Of a DNA stretch of 20,140 nt, positions 14,176 through 20,140 are shown one piece after another. Made by a program: the position numbers and the translations under genes. Each line of letters begins with the position of its first letter. Position 1 is the stretch's first letter. This DNA comes from an uncultured Actinomyces sp. (GTDB lineage: Bacteria; Actinomycetota; Actinomycetes; Actinomycetales; Actinomycetaceae), in NCBI GenBank assembly GCA_938022345.1, contig CALIEP010000363.1:1-20140 (forward strand), written 5' to 3'. The notes below the pieces were generated by a model that had not been told where the DNA came from, made no database searches, and saw nothing but the letters and a program-made list of their open reading frames with translations.

Positions 14176-16188
14176 GTGGCTGATCCTTCGACCTATCGAC
14201 CGAAAACAAGTGAGATCCCGACAGACCCAGGGGTCTATAGGTTCCGTGATGAACAGGGTGCAGTCATCTATGTTGGTAAAGCAAAGAACCTTCGAGCGCG
14301 CCTGACTAATTACTTTCAAGACCTTGCCAATCTTCATCCGCGTACCCAGAAAATGGTGACGACCGCTGCCTCGGTGCAGTGGACTGTTGTACGTAACGAG
14401 ATTGAAGCGCTCACCCTTGAGTTTACGTGGATCAAGGAATTCAATCCGCGTTTTAACGTCATGTTCAAGGACGACAAGTCCTATCCGTATCTCGCCGTGA
14501 GTATGGGGGAGCGTTTTCCTCGCGTTCAGGTCACCCGCGAAGCGCGTAGGAAAGACACGCGTTACTTTGGTCCGTATACAAAAGTCTGGGCTATCCGCGA
14601 CACTATTGAACTCCTGATCCGCGTATTCCCAGTTCGAACGTGTTCTGCCGGGGTATTCCGGCGCGCTCAAGCTCAAGGACGGCCATGCCTCCTCGGGTAC
14701 ATCGACAAGTGTTCGGCACCGTGCGTTGGTCGTATTTCTCAAGCAAAACATCGCGCTTTAGCGCAGTCGATGTGCGACTTTCTTGAAGGAAAGGCAAGCC
14801 CTATCCTGCGTCAAGTCGAGTCTGAAATGCGGCAAGCTAGTGCTGAGCTCGATTTTGAAACAGCCGCAAAGAAACGTGATGATCTGCGTGCACTAGAGAC
14901 GGTTCTTGAACGCAACACGATGGTTTTAAACGATGGAACCGACGCCGATATTTTTGCCTTAGTGAGCGATGAGCTTGACGCAGCGGTACATGTTTTCCAC
15001 GTTCGTGGTGGTCGTATTCGTGGCACTCGAGGATGGGTCGTTTCACGCGACGATGATGCCAGTGAAGCTGAGCTCATGGCCAGACTCTTCGAACAGATCT
15101 ATTCCGAACTACCGGATGTTCCAGAAGGAAGAAAACGGCGCATTGAACAGGCCGAGGCTGTATCGGTCGATGATGTCATTCATACACCGACTCGTGCGGT
15201 TCCGCGTGAGATTTTGGTGAGTGTGATGCCTACCGAACGGGGCACAATCGCTGAGTGGCTCTCAGATAAAAGGGGAGCGGCGGTTGATATTCATGTCCCC
15301 AAACGCGGTCCGAAGGCTCAGCTTATGGAGACTGTTAAAGAAAATGCCAAGCAGGCGTTGCTTCTCCATAAGACTCGTCGAAGTGGCGATCTTGCCCAAC
15401 GCGGTCAGGCGCTGGACGAGCTTGCTGAATACCTCGATCTTCCCGCGTCTCCTTTGCGTATCGAGTGCTACGACATCTCCCACACGCAGGGGCAGCTTCA
15501 GGTCGGTTCAATGGTTGTCTTTGAAGATGGAGTACCAAGGAAGGACGCGTATCGTCACTTCAACATTCAGGGTGAAGATGGTGAGGGAACGCCCGATGAC
15601 ACATCTGCAATGGACGAAGTCCTTCGACGCCGATTCCGTAGGCTCCTTGCTGAAGAAAATGGTGAAGATGGTGAAGATGAGGAAGGTGTCGCCTTTGAGT
15701 CTGGACCGGTTGATGCGAGCGGACGCCCACGGCGCTTTTCATATCGTCCAGATTTAGTAGTTGTTGATGGAGGTTTGCCACAGGTTAATGCTGCCCGCGA
15801 CGCTTTGGATTCAATGGGAATTGATATTCCCCTGATCGGCCTTGCAAAGAGGCTGGAGGAAGTGTGGATTCCCGGCGAGGAATTCCCGCTAATCTTCCCG
15901 CGCACCTCTGCAGCTCTCTATATGCTTCAGTACCTTAGAGATGAATCCCATCGCTTCGCTATCACAGCGCATAGGAAACGGCGCGCGAAGAATCAGCAGC
16001 GCTCAGTTTTAGACGGAATCGCAGGAGTTGGTCCTTCTCGCCAGAAAGCGCTCTTACGTCACTTCGGTTCCGTCAAAAAGATTCGCGAGTCTACGCCCGA
16101 AGAAATTGCACAAGTGAGTGGGATCGGCCCCTCCCTAGGAAGTGTCATTTGGCAAGCGCTTAATCCAGATCTTCCGCTTGTGCAGTAG
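14176..16188 (+). CDS. uvrC: UvrABC system protein C, dual-incision endonuclease
   Basis: UvrC cuts damaged DNA on both sides of the lesion after UvrB loading. Its 670 residues show all domains in order. A GIY-YIG nuclease (about 18-96, with GVYRFRD and YVGKAKNLRARL) makes the 3' cut. Four cysteines (156, 171, 179, 183) match the spacing of the UvrC Fe-S cluster region. A UVR domain (about 208-243) contacts UvrB. The RNase H-like domain has CYDIS (D433), VDGG (D531) and DESHR (H592), and two helix-hairpin-helix motifs lie near 613-660. An acidic stretch (EENGEDGEDEEG, 493-504) sits inside the RNase H-like domain and is encoded by GAAGAtGGT-type short repeats. No LexA box is visible upstream. 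rapZ starts 59 bases downstream. Confidence 0.97.
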   Translation: MADPSTYRPKTSEIPTDPGVYRFRDEQGAVIYVGKAKNLRARLTNYFQDLANLHPRTQKMVTTAASVQWTVVRNEIEALTLEFTWIKEFNPRFNVMFKDDKSYPYLAVSMGERFPRVQVTREARRKDTRYFGPYTKVWAIRDTIELLIRVFPVRTCSAGVFRRAQAQGRPCLLGYIDKCSAPCVGRISQAKHRALAQSMCDFLEGKASPILRQVESEMRQASAELDFETAAKKRDDLRALETVLERNTMVLNDGTDADIFALVSDELDAAVHVFHVRGGRIRGTRGWVVSRDDDASEAELMARLFEQIYSELPDVPEGRKRRIEQAEAVSVDDVIHTPTRAVPREILVSVMPTERGTIAEWLSDKRGAAVDIHVPKRGPKAQLMETVKENAKQALLLHKTRRSGDLAQRGQALDELAEYLDLPASPLRIECYDISHTQGQLQVGSMVVFEDGVPRKDAYRHFNIQGEDGEGTPDDTSAMDEVLRRRFRRLLAEENGEDGEDEEGVAFESGPVDASGRPRRFSYRPDLVVVDGGLPQVNAARDALDSMGIDIPLIGLAKRLEEVWIPGEEFPLIFPRTSAALYMLQYLRDESHRFAITAHRKRRAKNQQRSVLDGIAGVGPSRQKALLRHFGSVKKIRESTPEEIAQVSGIGPSLGSVIWQALNPDLPLVQ

Positions 16189-16247
16189 CGCTTAACTGCC
16201 TGAGGCAAAACCGGGAAAGATTCGCTGATCAATGGCACCATAGGGGT

Positions 16248-17204
16248 ATGAGCGAAACTCACATCCCACCCGACACTTCGCAGGAAACTGTGCCCGGAGG
16301 TATCCCTCTTCTCGATCAGATTGCCCCCGATGCTCCTGATGAGGGTGGCAACGAGGTTGTGATCATTACCGGGTGCTCAGGAGCAGGACGTACCGGTGCT
16401 GCCCGTGCACTTGAAGATCTTGATTGGTACGTCGTCGACAATCTTCCACCGGCAATGCTGCCAGCGCTGGTTGGCATGATGAGCCCCGACGGCGGGGGAG
16501 TCCACCGACTGGCTGTCGTCGTTGACGTGCGTTCGCGCGAGTTCTTTGCTGATTTTGCTCGTGCCCTTGAACAGCTTAAAGAGTTGGGGGTTGCCTATCG
16601 AGTAATCTTCCTTGAGGCCTCGACGGACACTCTTGTCCGGAGTTATGAATCAAATCGCCGCCCTCACCCGCTTCAGGGAGACGGAACTCTTCTTGACGGA
16701 ATTGCAGCCGAAGAGCGCGCGCTTGCCCCTCTACGTCGCTTCGCAGATACGATTATTGACACGTCCAGGATGTCCGTTCATGATCTGACACGTCATATCC
16801 GTGATGTTATTGCTCAGGCTGGCGATGTCCCGCTTCGTATTACCGTTGAATCCTTTGGTTTTAAGCACGGTCTCCCCTTGGATGCTGACCATGTACTTGA
16901 CGTGCGCTTTTTAAAGAATCCCTACTGGGTTGATGAATTGCGTCATTTGACGGGGAAAGACCAACCTGTTGCAGATTACGTCCTGTCCCAGCCGGGTGCC
17001 CGCGACTTCGTTATTGGTTACGCAGATCTTCTTGCACCCATGCTGAAGGGGTATATTGGTGAACTCAAGCGTTACACAACAATTGCAGTTGGGTGTACGG
17101 GCGGAAAGCACCGTTCAGTGGCGAGCGCGGAGCTCATCGCCCGCAGGCTGCGCGAGCACTGTTTCAATGTGCGAATCATGCATCGCGATATGGGAAAGGA
17201 ATAG
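16248..17204 (+). CDS. rapZ: RapZ/YvcJ-family nucleotide-binding protein
   Basis: This RapZ/YvcJ family P-loop protein is 318 residues long. In E. coli RapZ controls glucosamine-6-phosphate synthesis through small RNAs; in Gram-positive bacteria YvcJ hydrolyses GTP and ATP, and the actinobacterial role is less clear. The P-loop is GCSGAGRT (42-49), with arginine in place of the Walker lysine, as I recall being common in actinobacterial members. VVDVRSREF (91-99) is Walker-B-like. The C-terminal domain has ESFGFKHGLP (201-210), VRFLKNPYW (219-227) and GCTGGKHRSV (282-291). About 35 residues precede the usual start of the fold and look disordered and acidic. AGGGG is only 1 base from the ATG, so initiation here is unusual. 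yvcK follows after 3 bases. Confidence 0.93.
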   Translation: MSETHIPPDTSQETVPGGIPLLDQIAPDAPDEGGNEVVIITGCSGAGRTGAARALEDLDWYVVDNLPPAMLPALVGMMSPDGGGVHRLAVVVDVRSREFFADFARALEQLKELGVAYRVIFLEASTDTLVRSYESNRRPHPLQGDGTLLDGIAAEERALAPLRRFADTIIDTSRMSVHDLTRHIRDVIAQAGDVPLRITVESFGFKHGLPLDADHVLDVRFLKNPYWVDELRHLTGKDQPVADYVLSQPGARDFVIGYADLLAPMLKGYIGELKRYTTIAVGCTGGKHRSVASAELIARRLREHCFNVRIMHRDMGKE

Positions 17205-17207
17205 TCG

Positions 17208-18212
17208 ATGACCTACGTTGATGCTGCTGGGTGGATGCAGCGTGGCGAATCAAATAACCGTGTCGTCGCTCTAGGCGGTGGACACGGGCTATCCGCTACT
17301 CTTCGCGCACTGCGACACATCACACGTCAGCTCACAGCCGTGGTCACCGTTGCTGATGACGGTGGGTCTTCGGGCCGCCTTCGGGCGGAGATGCCGATTC
17401 TTCCCCCCGGCGATTTACGTATGGCTTTAGCGTCTTTATGCGAAGAAACTGAGTGGGGTTTGACCTGGCGAGACGTCTTCCAGATGCGCTTGAAGACCAG
17501 TGGTCCGATGGATGGTCATGCAGTCGGCAATATTGTGATTGCTGGATTGTGGCAGCTTCTCGACGACCCGGTAGAAGGCCTCGATTTTGTTGGCCGTCTC
17601 TTGGGAGCACAGGGGCGCGTTCTCCCGATGTCGATAGACCCGCTGAGTATTGAAGCGGATATGAATGACAATGGGCGGCACTACACCGTTAAAGGACAAT
17701 CTAAAGTCGCAATTGCACCGGGTGATGTTCAGGCAGTACGCCTCAGCCCAGAAGAACCCAAAGTTCCAGTAGCAGTCACTGATGCAATCTCTGAAGCCGA
17801 TTGGGTTGTTCTTGGCCCTGGTTCTTGGTACACCTCGGTAATTCCGCACTTACTGGTTCCTGATCTTCATCGTGCACTTGTGACGACCGAAGCTCACCGC
17901 GCACTCATTTTGAACCTTGAACGCCAGCGCGGCGAAACAGAATCAATGACAACCGCTGATCACGTCCGAGCGATCGCTCAATACGCTCCCAGTTTCAAAC
18001 TGGATGTAGTGATCGCTGATCCGACAACAACTGACGATATTGATGATCTTGCCGAGGCTGCCGATGCTCTTGGCGCGCGTGTTCTTTTGCGCCAGGTTCG
18101 CACTGGTGATGGCGAAGCCCATCATGATCCTTTACGACTTGCTGCAGCATTACGTGATGCTTTTGATGGTTTTCTTGGCGAAGTTGGCCGCAGCGAAACC
18201 TGGCTCCCGTAA
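17208..18212 (+). CDS. yvcK: YvcK/GluconeogenesisFactor-family protein
   Basis: YvcK (CuvA in mycobacteria) is needed for growth on gluconeogenic carbon sources and for normal cell-envelope synthesis and shape; the family binds UDP-sugars. The 334-residue product has the CofD-like fold marks GGGHGLS (23-29), TVADDGGSSGRLR (47-59), PPGDLR (66-71), GHAVGN and VLGPGSWYTS. The ATG is preceded by GGAAAGGA (17193-17200), 7 bases away and lying within the end of rapZ, so the two genes are closely coupled. The first 17 or so residues are a short extension before the conserved core. whiA follows after 41 bases, completing the conserved three-gene cluster. Confidence 0.94.
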   Translation: MTYVDAAGWMQRGESNNRVVALGGGHGLSATLRALRHITRQLTAVVTVADDGGSSGRLRAEMPILPPGDLRMALASLCEETEWGLTWRDVFQMRLKTSGPMDGHAVGNIVIAGLWQLLDDPVEGLDFVGRLLGAQGRVLPMSIDPLSIEADMNDNGRHYTVKGQSKVAIAPGDVQAVRLSPEEPKVPVAVTDAISEADWVVLGPGSWYTSVIPHLLVPDLHRALVTTEAHRALILNLERQRGETESMTTADHVRAIAQYAPSFKLDVVIADPTTTDDIDDLAEAADALGARVLLRQVRTGDGEAHHDPLRLAAALRDAFDGFLGEVGRSETWLP

Positions 18213-18253
18213 AATCTTCCTCGTTGCAGTGCACCCTGACATAAGGAGACAAG

Positions 18254-19237
18254 GTGTCCCTCACATCGGATATGAAAGATGAATTAGCGCGTAGCGTGGT
18301 TCCCTCGCAATCTGCGATGGCCGCGGAGGTATGTGCGATTCTTCGTTTCTCAGGTGGCCTACACCTCGTGGGTGGTCGGATCCTTATCGAAGCGGAGTTA
18401 GATTCTTCCGTTGCTGTACGCCGTCTTCGCGCATTCCTGACTAGCTTGTACAACGTAGAGTCCTTTGTCGTTGTTGTTTCAGGTTCGTCGTTGCGGCGAG
18501 GAAAGCGCTACGTCGTACGTGTTGTGCACCGAGCAGATGAACTTGCTCGACTCACCGGCCTCGTCGATGGGGCTGGAAGACCAGTGCGCGGGCTCCCTGC
18601 GACCTTGGTTGCTTCCGGGAAAGATGAAGCCGCGGCTGTGTGGCGCGGTGCATTTCTTGCCCGCGGCTCTCTTCTCGAGCCTGGACGTTCGTCATCTCTG
18701 GAAATTACTTGCCCGGGACCCGAGGTTGCACTCGCGATGGTGGGACTCGCACGTAAGCTCGGCGCTACTGTTCGTTCAAAGGAGGTGCGCGGATCTGATC
18801 GCGTCACTGCTCGTGATTCCGAGGCCATTAGTGCGCTTATCCGCGCGCTGGGTGCACCTGCTACTCATGTTGCCTGGGAGCAAAGGCGTGAGCGTCGCGA
18901 GGCCCGGGGTTCAGCTAACCGCTTAGCAAACTTTGACGATGCGAACCTCCGTCGCAGTGCTCGTGCCGCGGTGGCAGCCGGAGCGCGAGTTGAGCGGGCA
19001 TTTGCGATTTTGGGCAACGATGTTCCAGATCACCTCAGGCAGGCCGGGGAGTTGCGCATTCAGTACAAGCAGGCTTCCCTTGAAGAGCTGGGCAAACATA
19101 CTGATCCGCCGCTGACAAAGGACGCGGTTGCAGGCCGTATTCGCCGTCTTTTAGCGATGGCCGATAAAGTCGCACATGAACGGGGTATTCCCGATACTGA
19201 ATCTGCCTTGACCTTGGATATGCTCGACGGTGACTAA
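18254..19237 (+). CDS. whiA: WhiA, sporulation/cell-division transcriptional regulator
   Basis: WhiA has an N-terminal domain related to LAGLIDADG homing endonucleases, without nuclease activity, and a C-terminal helix-turn-helix. In Streptomyces it acts with WhiB on cell-division genes; in non-sporulating actinobacteria it is still conserved. The 327-residue length is standard. The start region MKDELA and the WRGAFLARGSL block (130-140) are family marks, as is the C-terminal ANFDDANLRRSARAA (225-239) followed by a helix-turn-helix near 273-305 (KQASLEELGK...LTKDAVAGRIRRL). The GTG start has AAGGAG (18243-18248) 5 bases upstream. It ends the uvrC-rapZ-yvcK-whiA run, and gap begins 184 bases downstream. 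Confidence 0.95.
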   Translation: MSLTSDMKDELARSVVPSQSAMAAEVCAILRFSGGLHLVGGRILIEAELDSSVAVRRLRAFLTSLYNVESFVVVVSGSSLRRGKRYVVRVVHRADELARLTGLVDGAGRPVRGLPATLVASGKDEAAAVWRGAFLARGSLLEPGRSSSLEITCPGPEVALAMVGLARKLGATVRSKEVRGSDRVTARDSEAISALIRALGAPATHVAWEQRRERREARGSANRLANFDDANLRRSARAAVAAGARVERAFAILGNDVPDHLRQAGELRIQYKQASLEELGKHTDPPLTKDAVAGRIRRLLAMADKVAHERGIPDTESALTLDMLDGD

Positions 19238-19294
19238 GATCTCTCTTTCAGCATAATGTGGGCCAGCTCTCTAAGGACTTAGTTCACCCTCATC

Positions 19295-19321
19295 TTGGAC
19301 CGTGAAGGTGTAGATTAGAAC
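19295..19321 (+). promoter_or_regulatory. Candidate gap promoter region
   Basis: TTGGAC (19295-19300) resembles a -35. TAGATT (19311-19316) and TAGAAC (19316-19321) are possible -10 boxes, with spacers of 10 and 15 bases, neither ideal. Transcription from here would begin near 19323-19328, just before the first leader hairpin. The 184-base gap between whiA and gap otherwise holds the leader hairpins and a short CTAAG/CTTAG palindrome at 19271-19282. Confidence 0.35.
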
Positions 19322-19329
19322 TACTGGAA

Positions 19330-19406
19330 CCGCAGAGAACTGCGGGCCATAGATGCAAACCGCATCTTCATGGTTGATACAGAAAGTGTGTCCCGCAGGG
19401 GGCACA
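19330..19406 (+). promoter_or_regulatory. Structured 5' leader of gap, three hairpins
   Basis: Three consecutive stems are readable. CCGCAG/CTGCGG has an AGAA loop (19330-19345). AGATGC/GCATCT has a 5-base loop (19351-19367). TGTGTCCC/GGGGCACA has a GCAG loop and one G-U pair (19387-19406), ending 4 bases before the gap ribosome binding site. I do not recognise this as a known riboswitch. It could stabilise the mRNA or regulate expression; pairing is seen, function is inferred. Confidence 0.5.
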
Positions 19407-19421
19407 AGCAGGAGGACAACA

Positions 19422-20140
19422 GTGACCACCCGCGTTGGTATTAACGGCTTCGGCCGCATCGGTCGTAACTTCTTCCGCGCTGCAATTGAGCAGGGCGCAG
19501 ATCTCGAGGTCGTTGCAGTTAACGATCTGACCGACAATAAGACTCTGGCACACCTGCTGAAGTACGACTCCATCATGGGTCGCTTCAATGGTGAGGTTTC
19601 CTACGACGATGAGGGCATCATCGTTGACGGCAAGCACATCAAGGTTCTCGCACAGCGCGATCCTGCCGACCTGCCTTGGGGCGAGCTCGGTGTTGAGGTT
19701 GTCGTCGAATCCACCGGTTTCTTCACCGATGGCGAGAAGGCAGCTGCACACATTGCAGCCGGCGCAAAGAAGGTTGTCATTTCGGCGCCTGCAAAGAACG
19801 TTGACGGCACCTTCGTTATGGGTGTGAACGATGGCGATTACGATCCCGCCACCATGAACATCATCTCCAACGCTTCGTGCACCACCAACTGCCTTGCTCC
19901 TCTGGCCAAGGTTCTCCACGAGAACTTCGGTATCGAGCGTGGCATCATGACCACCATCCACTCCTACACCGGCGACCAGCGCGTTCTCGACGCCCCCCAC
20001 AAGGATCTGCGTCGTGCACGTGCAGCAGCCCTCAACATGATCCCCACCAAGACCGGTGCGGCTCAGGCTGTTGCTCTGGTTCTGCCCGAGCTCAAGGGTA
20101 AGTTCGACGGACTCGCTGTTCGCGTTCACACCCCGACCGG
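19422..20140 (+). CDS. gap: Glyceraldehyde-3-phosphate dehydrogenase, 5' part
   Basis: This glycolytic enzyme oxidises glyceraldehyde 3-phosphate to 1,3-bisphosphoglycerate with NAD+. The first 239 codons are present and the gene runs off the window. The Rossmann motif GINGFGRIGR starts at residue 6, and the catalytic site is SNASCTTNCLAP, with the nucleophilic cysteine in ASCTTN. The substrate-site residues TIHSYTGDQ and RRARAAALNMIPTKTGAA follow. The GTG start has GGAGG (19411-19415) 6 bases upstream, an optimal site. Codon use is visibly more biased than in its neighbours (AAC, ATC, GGC, AAG strongly preferred), as expected for a highly expressed gene. The whiA-gap order is common in actinobacteria, where pgk and tpi usually follow. 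Confidence 0.97.
   Translation, partial: MTTRVGINGFGRIGRNFFRAAIEQGADLEVVAVNDLTDNKTLAHLLKYDSIMGRFNGEVSYDDEGIIVDGKHIKVLAQRDPADLPWGELGVEVVVESTGFFTDGEKAAAHIAAGAKKVVISAPAKNVDGTFVMGVNDGDYDPATMNIISNASCTTNCLAPLAKVLHENFGIERGIMTTIHSYTGDQRVLDAPHKDLRRARAAALNMIPTKTGAAQAVALVLPELKGKFDGLAVRVHTPT

Noticed and set aside
16371..16394. RapZ P-loop with arginine instead of lysine, as sign of a dead enzyme
   Set aside because: GxSGAGR is, as far as I recall, widespread in actinobacterial RapZ proteins, and the remaining motifs are intact.
19368..20129. Long open frame on the minus strand opposite gap (253 codons)
   Set aside because: It is a mirror effect of the strong codon bias of gap. The protein is low-complexity in V, G and N, resembles no family, and the plus-strand frame is unmistakable GAPDH.

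Overview
The window reads as a chromosomal housekeeping segment of an actinobacterium of moderate GC, most like the family Actinomycetaceae (Arcanobacterium/Trueperella/Actinomyces type). This is inferred from the intact rapZ-yvcK-whiA cluster followed by gap, two FadD15-type acyl-CoA ligases, the actinobacterial form of the UvrA zinc module, an actinobacterial-type LexA box and several apparently leaderless GTG starts. I see no mobile element, CRISPR array, tRNA or rRNA.

Layout. 1-356: 3' end of uvrB. 438-1190: a phosphatidylcholine synthase (Pcs)-type CDP-alcohol phosphotransferase, convergent with and overlapping an uncharacterised four-helix membrane protein on the minus strand (1166-2080). 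2157-5697: a metal-homeostasis operon in which an extended -10 promoter and a yybP-ykoY (Mn2+-sensing) riboswitch precede a TerC-family exporter and a translationally coupled P-type ATPase. 5716-8629: uvrA, with a LexA box over its promoter and an apparently leaderless start, closed by a strong hairpin at 8671-8704. 8761-12567 (minus): two tandem paralogous long-chain acyl-CoA ligases, preceded by a 24-bp near-perfect palindrome. 12641-14065 (minus): glnA, type I glutamine synthetase. 14176-19237 (plus): uvrC, rapZ, yvcK and whiA. 19422-20140: 5' part of gap (GAPDH), behind a leader with three consecutive hairpins.

How the parts work together. UvrA, UvrB and UvrC make up the nucleotide excision repair incision system; all three genes lie within about 16 kb here, but only uvrA shows a LexA site. 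TerC and the ATPase form one Mn2+-responsive unit: with metal bound, the aptamer should hold its closing stem together and free the terC ribosome binding site, so that cation export rises when the cytosol is loaded. RapZ, YvcK and WhiA form the conserved cell-envelope, carbon and cell-division regulatory cluster. Pcs and the two FadD enzymes add a membrane-lipid theme: choline headgroup attachment and fatty-acid activation.

The most rewarding points are the Mn2+ riboswitch with a readable expression platform in front of a TerC/P-type ATPase operon, the structured gap leader, the palindrome before the fadD pair, the Pcs enzyme, and the unrecognised membrane protein at 1166-2080.
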